Below, piece by piece: positions 16,978 through 25,885 of a stretch of DNA of 56,221 bases. A program made the position numbers and the translations under genes. Within the stretch, counting starts at the first letter, position 1; each line of letters opens with the position of its first letter. The stretch lies in NCBI GenBank assembly GCA_944332295.1, contig CALVJR010000006.1, positions 1 to 56,221 on the forward strand, given 5' to 3'. This DNA is from an uncultured Bacilli bacterium (lineage in GTDB: Bacteria > Bacillota_I > Bacilli_A > RF39 > UBA660). The notes under the pieces were generated by a model that worked only from the letters and a program-made list of their open reading frames with translations, did not search any database and was not told the origin of the DNA.

Positions 16978-17916
16978 TTAATTTTTAATGGAAAAACTAT
17001 CTTTCGCTAAATTCATAAAATCTTGATAAGAGATATCACCAGTAGAAATCTTATTATTAATAACAATATCCAAAGGATAAACCTTGGAATTAGAAAAATA
17101 AATATTTTCTCCCTTTTCTAGACGAACAACTCCAGAAGAATAATCTAAATAAAGTTGATTATTAAACTCCAATAAAACTTGCTGAATCTGAATTCCAGAA
17201 GGAATATCACTATTTTGAATCATTTCTACAAGTTGTGATACCATGAACTGAAAATTATCATTAGTAATATCATCAGGAACTTTAATATGAATATGAATAT
17301 CTACGGCAATACTAGGAAGATGAGTAATAAAAGATTCTAAAGAAATATCCGTATCAGTAAGAGATTGAAAATCACTACCAAGATACTGATAAAGATTACT
17401 AATAGTAGGATTATCTATACCTAATCCATCATACATTTCAATATAGGTAATAGAAGGAAATACTTGTTGAAATTGTGTTAATAATTTTTGTTCTAACTGT
17501 TCTTTCATAATAACACTAAGATAAGTATCATAAAAACCTTCAGACTGTGTTTTTTTATCTATTTGAGTAAACTTAAATTCAGAATTAGAATGTCTAACTT
17601 CTTTTACATAAAATTCTAAATCTTGATATGAAACGCGGTAAATATAATCTGTAATACGCCTACCATTACAAGGTTGAGTATAAACAAATCCTGAACTACC
17701 AGGCTTTAAACAATAGGAAGTAACAAACGTAATATCAGAAGCAGAACAATCCATATGATATTTTTCATTTAAATAGTCTCTAACACCAGAAATGTCTGGT
17801 TTTCTAAAAAGTCGAGGAACCAAAGAAAGACCACGACCAAAAACCAAATAAACAAGACCCAGCATTAAGAACAAAATAGAAAGACTAACTAAAACAATAC
17901 CTAATTTTTTACGCAT
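16978..17916 (-). CDS. Membrane-anchored protein of unknown function
   Basis: A 312-residue protein on the minus strand with one N-terminal membrane segment (residues about 6-28, LGIVLVSLSILFLMLGLVYL) and a large extracytoplasmic region. The start is ATG at 17916-17914, with AGAAGG 8 bases upstream; a GTG three codons earlier overlaps that site. The region has four Cys near residues 55-85 (MDCSAS, SYCLKP, TQPCNGRR), which could form disulfides, and the repeated pattern VDIHIHIKVPDD. Family not recognised. It is one of the few genes facing against the majority strand and shares a terminator with the gene before it. Confidence 0.6.
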   Translation of the reverse strand: MRKKLGIVLVSLSILFLMLGLVYLVFGRGLSLVPRLFRKPDISGVRDYLNEKYHMDCSASDITFVTSYCLKPGSSGFVYTQPCNGRRITDYIYRVSYQDLEFYVKEVRHSNSEFKFTQIDKKTQSEGFYDTYLSVIMKEQLEQKLLTQFQQVFPSITYIEMYDGLGIDNPTISNLYQYLGSDFQSLTDTDISLESFITHLPSIAVDIHIHIKVPDDITNDNFQFMVSQLVEMIQNSDIPSGIQIQQVLLEFNNQLYLDYSSGVVRLEKGENIYFSNSKVYPLDIVINNKISTGDISYQDFMNLAKDSFSIKN

Positions 17917-18026
17917 AAACTTCACCTTCTAACTAAATAATAGCATAGCAAAAAAAGTAAAACAATAAATCATAAAATAAACAAAATGTAAATCATGTCA
18001 ACCATGGAAAAAAAACATATTATCAG

Positions 18027-18076
18027 TTGACAATCATTGAAAAGAAAGAGTATATTTATTTATAGAGTAATATAAT
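18027..18076 (+). promoter_or_regulatory. Promoter region of the fibro-slime surface gene
   Basis: TTGACA 18027-18032 and TATATT 18051-18056 (18-base spacer). A second TATAAT at 18071-18076 lies closer to the gene and could belong to an alternative start site. AAAGGATAGAGG precedes ATG 18101. Confidence 0.6.
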
Positions 18077-18100
18077 AAAGCTAAGAAAGGATAGAGGTAT

Positions 18101-20938
18101 ATGGAAAAAACAATCAAAAATAAAAACATAATAATTGGATTGTCAATTTTTTTGATTCTAACAGCCATGGTTTTACTATTGAAATCAAGTTTTGCAGCAC
18201 CAGAAGAGAGAAAATTAATAATTAAAAATAGTATTCAAGATAAGATGGAAGAGAAGAACTTAACTTTTGATTATCTAATAGAGTTAGATGATACAACAGT
18301 AAATAAAACATTTAGTAACGTAGAATTTAAAAATGGTCAGGCCATCGTATCCATACCTCCTGATGAAGAAATATCTATTGTATTTGATGCTAATTATAAA
18401 TATAAAGTAAGCCCATTATCCGAAAATCAAAATATAACTTATATATCCCAACAAATACAATCGGGAGAGCTATCCCTAGAAGAAGACAGTATCGTCGTTT
18501 ATGAAATGAAAAGGATACAAGATGAAACAAATAAAATAGAAAATGAAAACGAAATAGCACAAACACCATCAAATGAAGGACAAAATCAAAAGGAACCAGA
18601 AGAAATATTGGATATGGTAACTAACTCAGCAACAATTGTTGATTTAGATGAACTAGAAGATGGAGAATATTATGTTATCTTTAGAGCAATTGGAGGAAAA
18701 GCATACTTATTAAGTGGAAAAGGAAATGCTAAATTAGCAACAACATATGAAACTAAAAAAGGTGGGAAAATAACTTGGCCAAAAGATTCTGTTGATTATA
18801 AAAATATCATTTGGCAATATCAAGGACCAAGTGATCATGCTATGTTAAAAAGTATAGGAGATGAGATAACTTCTTACTTAACAATAGGAAAAGAAACGCA
18901 TGGAGTAAGACCAATAGGAACAGATCCTTCCTATGTTACATTAACATCTTTCACATCTCCGGCAATTAGAATTTCAAATGATAATCATTACTTAGGATTA
19001 TCTGGTGATAAAGAAACTTTTATGAGTACCTTATCACCAACAAGTCTATCTTTAGCGAAATTAGATAAAGAAGTAATAAAGGTAGCATTTGATGCTAGTA
19101 ATGGGAATGAAACTATTTATGAAGGGGCAACAGAAACAAATAAAATTTTATTTTCAGGAGAAAGTATTTTATCACCAACCGAAGAAGAAATAGAATTACC
19201 TAAAAACTATAATTATAAACTAGTATCCTGGGTCAACATAGAAACAGGCGAAGAAGTATCTCCAGGATCCCCTGTTACTTTGACGAAAGATACAACATAT
19301 TATGCGAATTATCAAGCAGAAAACTATAATATTGGTGTAAATAAAGATATAGTAAATAGTGTTAGTACAAGTGAATTTATGACGACCAAACTATATGATA
19401 TCAATGACTTATTTAATTTAAATAGTGCAATAAAAACACAGTCAAGAGATTTTGAACAAACAAAAGAAAGTTGGGATTTGGTTCCTTATGGACAACTAAA
19501 TGTATTAAATAAACCATCCTTAGGATTATCATTTTTTGATACATCACAATCAAAAGATAAAGGAAGGTTATCACTATTAAATGGAAGAGATAAAATAAAC
19601 TCCAATAGACAAGAAACAAATGGTGAAAATTACTATGATGGTATTATATCTCAAGGGATTACAGAAGATGTAAAAAACGGAATATTTAATGATAATACAT
19701 TAGGAATAACATACGTAGGTGAAGGAGATTATTTATACCAATTTGATGAAAAGACAGGATATTATTACTATGATAGTACGAAAAACGCAGCATCATATAA
19801 TCAACAAGATAACCGCTTTTATGTGTATAATTACACTTACGGGACAACAAAATCACAAGGAGAAGACAATACGGATTTTTTACCATTTAATTATATGAGT
19901 AAAGAGGAAGCAAATGCTGGAGAAACTCTAGGATCTAGTGGTGGTAGAACAAACTATTGGTTTGGCATGGAGAGTAACATCAACTTTATTCTACCAGATG
20001 ATGCAGGCTCAAAAGATAGTACCGGAAAATATCAAAATAGAGGATTGAATGATAATGATATGGTATTTAAGTTTACTGGTGATGATGATATCTGGGTATA
20101 TATAGATAATGAGCTAGTATTAGATTTAGGTGGAGTACATGATGTAATTTATGGAGAAATCAATTTCTCAACAGGAGTTGCTACCATAGCTCAACGTGGT
20201 GCAGAAAAGAAAAAGGACTCTTTAGGATATATATCATTTAATAAAAATGAAATCTCAAACACAACTAAAATTCAGCAGTATGATATTTCTCATATCAAGG
20301 CAGGAAGTCATACTTTAAAAATATATTATTTAGAAAGAGGAGCTTCTCAATCGAATGCCGGAATTTATTTTAATGTTTCTGACAAATATAAAGATAATGC
20401 TGCAATAGAAGTATCAAAAGAAGTAAAAGGAACTAAAACAGAAGAAAGTTTTAATTTTCATATCAAATTTGATGAACCAATCACAGGAAAATATGGAAAT
20501 TTAGAAGTAGTAAATGGGGAAGGTAATTTTACTTTAAAAGATGGAGAAAAAATACCAGTGACTGGCCTACCATCTGGAATAACCTATGAAATAACAGAAA
20601 CGATAACTTCATCTTATGAATCAACAATTGAAATAAACAGTCAGAAAATAACTGGTCCTACAGCAAGAGGCACAGTAATAGGTGGAAGGTTAGAGCAAAT
20701 AAACTACATTAATAAGAATATAGATAATAATACTCCAATTGAAGAACCAAAGCCTCCTCAGGAAGATATTAATAATGAAAATGTACCAAACACAATCGAC
20801 AATATAATAAAATACATAGTATTATTTATAGTATCTGGAATAGGTATAGTAGCATCTATCATAGTAATAGTAAAGAAAAAACAACAAAAAGAAAAAGAGA
20901 AAAAATCAGAAATAGAAGGAATCGAATTATTAAAATAA
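18101..20938 (+). CDS. Large surface protein with a fibro-slime domain and sorting-like tail
   Basis: A 945-residue cell-surface protein. An N-terminal hydrophobic segment (about 10-30, ending SSFAAPE) looks like a signal peptide. Residues about 340-410 resemble an InlB/Flg_new-type repeat (ILSPTEEEIELP then WVNIETGEEV). Residues about 590-765 match the fibro-slime domain, with FKFTGDDDIWVYIDNELVLD and AGIYFNVSDK. Residues about 770-875 resemble a DUF5979/SpaA-type beta sandwich (FNFHIKFDEP, GLPSGITYEITE). The tail has NVPNTIDN at about 894-901, a hydrophobic segment and a Lys-rich end, the layout of a sortase signal, but the usual Gly after Thr is Ile here. Covalent anchoring is uncertain; membrane anchoring is likely. 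Confidence 0.8.
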   Translation: MEKTIKNKNIIIGLSIFLILTAMVLLLKSSFAAPEERKLIIKNSIQDKMEEKNLTFDYLIELDDTTVNKTFSNVEFKNGQAIVSIPPDEEISIVFDANYKYKVSPLSENQNITYISQQIQSGELSLEEDSIVVYEMKRIQDETNKIENENEIAQTPSNEGQNQKEPEEILDMVTNSATIVDLDELEDGEYYVIFRAIGGKAYLLSGKGNAKLATTYETKKGGKITWPKDSVDYKNIIWQYQGPSDHAMLKSIGDEITSYLTIGKETHGVRPIGTDPSYVTLTSFTSPAIRISNDNHYLGLSGDKETFMSTLSPTSLSLAKLDKEVIKVAFDASNGNETIYEGATETNKILFSGESILSPTEEEIELPKNYNYKLVSWVNIETGEEVSPGSPVTLTKDTTYYANYQAENYNIGVNKDIVNSVSTSEFMTTKLYDINDLFNLNSAIKTQSRDFEQTKESWDLVPYGQLNVLNKPSLGLSFFDTSQSKDKGRLSLLNGRDKINSNRQETNGENYYDGIISQGITEDVKNGIFNDNTLGITYVGEGDYLYQFDEKTGYYYYDSTKNAASYNQQDNRFYVYNYTYGTTKSQGEDNTDFLPFNYMSKEEANAGETLGSSGGRTNYWFGMESNINFILPDDAGSKDSTGKYQNRGLNDNDMVFKFTGDDDIWVYIDNELVLDLGGVHDVIYGEINFSTGVATIAQRGAEKKKDSLGYISFNKNEISNTTKIQQYDISHIKAGSHTLKIYYLERGASQSNAGIYFNVSDKYKDNAAIEVSKEVKGTKTEESFNFHIKFDEPITGKYGNLEVVNGEGNFTLKDGEKIPVTGLPSGITYEITETITSSYESTIEINSQKITGPTARGTVIGGRLEQINYINKNIDNNTPIEEPKPPQEDINNENVPNTIDNIIKYIVLFIVSGIGIVASIIVIVKKKQQKEKEKKSEIEGIELLK

Positions 20939-21004
20939 AAAACTTGAAACGGGTATGAGATAAGATTAAGTTCTATAAACCAACATAAAAACTAACTAAA
21001 CACA

Positions 21005-21031
21005 AAAAAGAGCATATATATGCTTTTTTTT
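21005..21031 (+). terminator. Terminator after the fibro-slime gene
   Basis: Stem AGCAT / ATGCT around ATAT, extended by A-T pairs, with an eight-T run ending at 21031. Confidence 0.8.
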
Positions 21032-21078
21032 CATGCATACTTCTTTAATCAAAACATAAAAACTAGTAGAGGTGACTT

Positions 21079-22983
21079 ATGTTTCTAAGAAAGATTGATG
21101 AAAGAATAAAAATTGTTTTTTTGATTTTATTATTATTATTTATATTTATTATTTTAAGAGTGTTTTATGTACAAATGGTTGACTACAAAAAATTAAATGA
21201 GTATGCATCTGACCTATGGAGTAGAGATTTGCCATTAGAAGCAGATAGAGGGCTAATACTAGATAGAAATGGTGTAGTACTAGCAGACAATTTAACGACA
21301 ACATCACTAGTATTAATACCCAACCAAATAAAAAATAAAAAGAAAACAACTAAGCAATTAGCAGAAATATTAGGAGTAAGTTACGAGGAGATGAAAGAAC
21401 ATGTCTTTAAAGAAACCTCAATTGAACGTGTGCACCCGGAAGGAAGAAGACTATCCTATGATATTGCAGAAAAAATAGCAGCCTTAAAATTAGATGGAGT
21501 TTATTTAGTAAAAGAGGCAAAAAGATATTATCCCTATGGAAATATGCTATCTCATAGTCTTGGCTATGTTGGTATTGATAATCAAGGTCTATCAGGATTA
21601 GAATTACAATATGATGATTATCTAACAGGAAAAAGTGGTGCTATTAAATATTTTTCTGATGCTAAAGGAAATAAATTAAACCTATCAGATATCTATGTAG
21701 AACCACAAGATGGTATGAATATTTCTTTAACTATAGATATTAATATTCAAAAATCATTAGAAAGAGAATTAGATAATGTAGTAGATATGTTTTCATCAGA
21801 CATGGCTCTAGCAATTGTTATGGATCCCAATAATGGAGAAATTTTAGGTATGGCATCACGTCCGGATTATGACCCTAACCAATATCAAGACTACTCACAA
21901 GAAGTATTAAGTAGAAACTTACCAATCTGGGCATCCTATGAGCCAGGATCAACTTTTAAAATTATCACAACCTCAGCTGCAGTAGAAGAAGGAGTAGTAG
22001 ACTTAAATAAAGACCATTTCTACGATGCCGGAAGTGTCAATGTTGATGGTTCAACATTAAGATGTTGGAAAGCAGGAGGGCATGGAGAGCAAACTTTTCT
22101 CCAAGTACTCCAAAACTCCTGTAACCCGGGATTTGTCAAAATGGGACAACTCTTAGGAAAGGAAACACTATTTGACTATATCGACAAATTTGGTTTTGGA
22201 GCAAAAACCGGAGTAGATTTAAATGGGGAAGGAAAAGGAATCATATTTAATCTAGACCAAGTAGGAAATGTTGAACTTGCAACAACTGCTTTCGGTCAAG
22301 GAGTAAGTGTAACACCAATCCAACAAGTAACAGCCGTATCTGCAGTAGTAAATGGAGGAACACTCTATGAACCATATATCGTAAAAAGTATTTCAGAAAA
22401 AGAAACAAACAGTATTATAGAACAAACTAAAAAGAAAAAAATAAGACAAGTAATCAGTGAGAAAACATCAAGAATTATGAGGCATGCCCTAGAAAGTGTT
22501 GTTGCAAAAGGTGGCGGAAAAAGTGCCTATATCGAAGGATATAGAATAGGAGGAAAAACAGGAACTGCTCAAAAAGTACAAGATGGAAGATATTTAGTAG
22601 GAAACTATATTATGTCCTTTATGTCAGTAGTACCATCCAATGACCCGGAAGCAGTATTATATCTTGCCATCGATAATCCAAAAAACACAGCACTACTTTC
22701 CAGTTATACAACAACACCAATCGCAAGACGTATCCTACTAGATATTATTGATGCTCTAGGAATAGAAAGACAAGATGGAGAAATGAAAAAAGATTTAGAA
22801 TGGACAGACATTCCAACCCATGAAGTACCAAATGTAGTAGGAAAAACAGTAGAAGAAGCTAAGAAAAAATTAACAAACTTTGAAATAAAATATTCAGGTA
22901 ATGGAAAAAAAGTAATAGCACAGTCCCCAGAAGCAGGTGAAAAATTAGAAGAAGGAGGAACAGTAAGACTACTATTAGAATAA
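21079..22983 (+). CDS. Second class B penicillin-binding protein with a PASTA domain (SpoVD/FtsI type)
   Basis: A 634-residue transpeptidase: membrane anchor (about 10-30, rich in Leu, Phe and Ile), dimerisation domain beginning EADRGLILDRNGVVLAD, and catalytic domain with S291-T-F-K294, S347-C-N349 and K493-T-G495, all intact. The C terminus carries one PASTA domain (VPNVVGKTVEEAKKK). It is shorter than the neighbour at 8874 (720 residues, two PASTA domains). In Bacillus pbpB is followed by spoVD, a close paralogue with PASTA, and the same order is kept here with 10 kb inserted. A role in division or elongation is likely; sporulation is not suggested by other genes. Confidence 0.95.
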   Translation: MFLRKIDERIKIVFLILLLLFIFIILRVFYVQMVDYKKLNEYASDLWSRDLPLEADRGLILDRNGVVLADNLTTTSLVLIPNQIKNKKKTTKQLAEILGVSYEEMKEHVFKETSIERVHPEGRRLSYDIAEKIAALKLDGVYLVKEAKRYYPYGNMLSHSLGYVGIDNQGLSGLELQYDDYLTGKSGAIKYFSDAKGNKLNLSDIYVEPQDGMNISLTIDINIQKSLERELDNVVDMFSSDMALAIVMDPNNGEILGMASRPDYDPNQYQDYSQEVLSRNLPIWASYEPGSTFKIITTSAAVEEGVVDLNKDHFYDAGSVNVDGSTLRCWKAGGHGEQTFLQVLQNSCNPGFVKMGQLLGKETLFDYIDKFGFGAKTGVDLNGEGKGIIFNLDQVGNVELATTAFGQGVSVTPIQQVTAVSAVVNGGTLYEPYIVKSISEKETNSIIEQTKKKKIRQVISEKTSRIMRHALESVVAKGGGKSAYIEGYRIGGKTGTAQKVQDGRYLVGNYIMSFMSVVPSNDPEAVLYLAIDNPKNTALLSSYTTTPIARRILLDIIDALGIERQDGEMKKDLEWTDIPTHEVPNVVGKTVEEAKKKLTNFEIKYSGNGKKVIAQSPEAGEKLEEGGTVRLLLE

Positions 22984-22997
22984 ATAAAATAATATAT

Positions 22998-23033
22998 AAA
23001 ATGCATCTTCAAAAAAACAAAGATGCATTTTTT
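22998..23033 (+). terminator. Terminator after the second penicillin-binding protein
   Basis: Perfect 12-base stem AAAATGCATCTT / AAGATGCATTTT with a 10-base loop and a T tract to 23033. Confidence 0.9.
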
Positions 23034-23105
23034 GACGTTAAAAGGAGCATTTACTTTTAAACTTATCTATAGTATATTTAAATAAAATAGGATGGTGTAA
23101 TAATC

Positions 23106-24824
23106 ATGGGATTTTTAAATTTTAAAAGAGAGCCAAAAGCTCCATGGAGTAAATATTATACAAAGGAAGATATGAATCTACATATTCCAGAAAGTTCCGT
23201 ATACAATTATTTTGAAGAACAAGTATTAAAGTTTGATAATAATATATGTCTAGATTATTATGGTCGTAAAGTTAGATATAGAGAGCTACTAAATCGTATA
23301 GATATTTGTGCAAAAGGACTATATAACTATGGAATAAGAGAAAAAGACGTGGTTACCTTATGTCTTCCTAACACATTAGAAGGAATCGCTTCCTTTTTTG
23401 CAATTAGTAAGGTAGGAGCCATTGCTAATTTTATTCATCCTGCAAGTAGTGAAAACGAAATCATGACCTCAATAAATGATATGGATAGTAAAGTAATTAT
23501 CGCAATCGACAGCAATTATTGGAAAATAGAAAATGTTATAAAAAAAACAAAGATAAAGAAAGTAATATTAGTAAGTCTAAATAATTATATGCCTTGGCGA
23601 AACAAATTAAGGTATCATAGAAATAAAATTAAAATTAAACTAGCAAAAGATAATAAATTATATATAATGTGGCATGATTTTATGGAAGTTGCAGAAGATA
23701 CTTATTTTAAAGACTATGCAGTAAAGGGTAGGAAAGATGACCCTGCTATCATTCTTCATAGTGGAGGCACAACAGGTTCTCCAAAAGGAGTAGTATTATC
23801 GAATGGGAATTTAATAGCTTTTGTAAAAAGTGCTACCATAGGACAAAGTTATTTAGAAAAAGGAGATACTTGTCTAGCACTAATGCCAATATTTCATGGC
23901 TTTGGTATCGTTCATAGTGTATTATTCCCTTTAACAATAGGAATGAATGTTATTTTGAGACCTAAATTTGATGTAAAAGAATATTGTCAAATGATAAAAA
24001 AGTATAAACCACAAATATTAATGGGAGTACCCACCTTATTTGAGTCCTTATTATCAGAATTAAATGATGACATATCCCTAGAATTTTTAAAATGCGTTTT
24101 AGTAGGAGGCGATACTCTAAAAAAAGGCTTGCATGACAAAATTAACAAATTTCTAAAAAAACATGGAGCCAGAATTAAAGTAAGTGCAGGATATGGATTA
24201 AGTGAAGCTGTCTGTGGCGTATCTCTTGGAGATCCTAAGAATCAAAAAGAGGACGCTATTGGAATTCCACTCCCTGGAATTTATGTTGGTATTTTTTCAG
24301 AAGTAGATGAAGAAGTTCCTTATAATGAACCAGGAGAAATTTGTGTCTGTGGACCTACAGTAATGTTAGGTTATTATAATAATGAAAAAGAAACCAATAT
24401 AGCACTACACATTCATAAAGACGGAAATATCTGGCTACATACCGGTGATATTGGTTCTATGGATGAAGATGGATATATTACTTTTATGAATCGTTCTAAA
24501 AGAATGATTATTTCATCAGGATATAACGTTTATCCAAATCAAATAGAAAAACTATTAGAAACTCATCCATCAGTAATGTTATGTACAGTAGTAGGAATAC
24601 CACACAAAAGAAAAATAGAAGTACCCAAGGCATTTATCGTCCTAAAAAATAACCATAAGAAAAAAGAATTAATAACATTAGAACTAATGATGCTATGTAA
24701 AAAGAATTTACCAAAATATTCTTGGCCAACAAGTTATGAATATATGGAAAGCTTACCAACAACAAGAGTAGGAAAAATTGATTTTAAAAAACTACAAGAA
24801 GATAGAAAGAATGATGCAGAATGA
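23106..24824 (+). CDS. AMP-forming acyl-CoA/acyl-ACP synthetase
   Basis: A 572-residue member of the adenylate-forming family. Core motifs are present: the P-loop ILHSGGTTGSPKGVVLS (residues about 216-232), AGYGLSEAVCG, HTGDIGSMDEDGYI, and the C-terminal hinge GYNVYPNQIE with a late lysine (TRVGKIDFKKL) for the adenylation step. It activates a carboxylic acid, probably a fatty acid, as acyl-AMP and then thioester. The substrate cannot be read from sequence. The stop overlaps the ATG of the acyltransferase by 4 bases, so activated acyl chains are likely handed to that enzyme. No signal peptide. Confidence 0.9.
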   Translation: MGFLNFKREPKAPWSKYYTKEDMNLHIPESSVYNYFEEQVLKFDNNICLDYYGRKVRYRELLNRIDICAKGLYNYGIREKDVVTLCLPNTLEGIASFFAISKVGAIANFIHPASSENEIMTSINDMDSKVIIAIDSNYWKIENVIKKTKIKKVILVSLNNYMPWRNKLRYHRNKIKIKLAKDNKLYIMWHDFMEVAEDTYFKDYAVKGRKDDPAIILHSGGTTGSPKGVVLSNGNLIAFVKSATIGQSYLEKGDTCLALMPIFHGFGIVHSVLFPLTIGMNVILRPKFDVKEYCQMIKKYKPQILMGVPTLFESLLSELNDDISLEFLKCVLVGGDTLKKGLHDKINKFLKKHGARIKVSAGYGLSEAVCGVSLGDPKNQKEDAIGIPLPGIYVGIFSEVDEEVPYNEPGEICVCGPTVMLGYYNNEKETNIALHIHKDGNIWLHTGDIGSMDEDGYITFMNRSKRMIISSGYNVYPNQIEKLLETHPSVMLCTVVGIPHKRKIEVPKAFIVLKNNHKKKELITLELMMLCKKNLPKYSWPTSYEYMESLPTTRVGKIDFKKLQEDRKNDAE

Positions 24825-25789
24825 AAAAATTCATTTTTAAAAGACTAGAAAAACTAGCAACGAAAGATGTAAATAATTTTACAAAAAGTTTAGGGCTGAC
24901 AATAAGAAGAATAATGCATAAGCCAATCAGTATAGTCTTTGGATTAGTGCTACGTATCATATATAAACAAAAAGTAATAGTAGATAGAAAAATAAAATTA
25001 GAGAAACATAAAAGTTATGTCTTTACTTCTAATCATTCTTTTTATTTTGATGGTCCAGCAGTGATTGCTACCGTAGATAGAAATTTCTATTCTCTCTTTG
25101 GTGCAACAGAGCAATTACATGTAGAAATAAGAACTCTTTTTATCTGGTTAAATGGTCTAATCTATGTAGATAGGTTTGATAAACAAAGTAGAAAAGATTC
25201 AGTAATTAAAATGAATAAAGTATTGCAAGCTGGAAATAGTATTTTAATATTTCCAGAAGGAAGATGGAATGATAGTGAAAACTTACTATGCCAAAAATTA
25301 TTTGCAGGACCATATAATTTATCAGTACAAAATAAGATAGAAGTAGTACCAGTATCTGTTTATAATGATGAAAAAAATCATATTTATGTAAGTTATGGAG
25401 AACCCTTAAAATTATATGAATATGATACCAAAGATAAAGGAATAGAAGTACTAAGAGACTCTCTTGCGACTCTTTACTATGAACAAATAGAAAAACATTC
25501 AGAATTCTTTAAAAGAGAAGATATTAAAGGAGATATTCACATTCATTATATGGATTCTAGAATGAAAGAATATAGCAAAGCACACTTTCCAAGCGATTAT
25601 TGCTGGGATGATGAATTATTTACTTATAAAGAAAATGATGACTTAGAAGATGTATGGAAAGATATAGATAAAGTAAATATTAATATAAAAAACATCGATA
25701 AGTTTAAAGACATATTACAAGAACTAGCCATAAGAAAAAAATATAATTTTAAAGATTATATGAATGAAAATTATAAAAAGAAGTATTAA
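24821..25789 (+). CDS. PlsC-like acyltransferase
   Basis: A 322-residue glycerolipid-type acyltransferase. It shows the HX4D catalytic motif as SNHSFYFDGP (residues about 68-77) and the substrate-binding FPEGRWND (about 147-154), with the intervening NGLIYVDRFD typical of the family. The length is greater than the usual 240 residues because of a charged C-terminal extension of about 90 residues with many Asp and Lys. It is translationally coupled (ATGA) to the acyl-activating enzyme, which suggests incorporation of exogenous fatty acids into a lipid, similar to the fused Aas enzyme of Gram-negative bacteria. The lipid acceptor is not determinable. Confidence 0.87.
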   Translation: MKKFIFKRLEKLATKDVNNFTKSLGLTIRRIMHKPISIVFGLVLRIIYKQKVIVDRKIKLEKHKSYVFTSNHSFYFDGPAVIATVDRNFYSLFGATEQLHVEIRTLFIWLNGLIYVDRFDKQSRKDSVIKMNKVLQAGNSILIFPEGRWNDSENLLCQKLFAGPYNLSVQNKIEVVPVSVYNDEKNHIYVSYGEPLKLYEYDTKDKGIEVLRDSLATLYYEQIEKHSEFFKREDIKGDIHIHYMDSRMKEYSKAHFPSDYCWDDELFTYKENDDLEDVWKDIDKVNINIKNIDKFKDILQELAIRKKYNFKDYMNENYKKKY

Positions 25790-25833
25790 AGAAAAAAATA
25801 CCTCTATCATTCTTCTATAGCAGCAAAATCCAA

Positions 25834-25862
25834 TTGACATCCATAACAAAACAAAGTATAAT
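25834..25862 (+). promoter_or_regulatory. Perfect-consensus promoter of the 25886 gene
   Basis: TTGACA 25834-25839, 17-base spacer, TATAAT 25857-25862, then GGAGGG and ATG 25886. Confidence 0.87.
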
Positions 25863-25885
25863 ATACAACATTAAATGGAGGGTAT

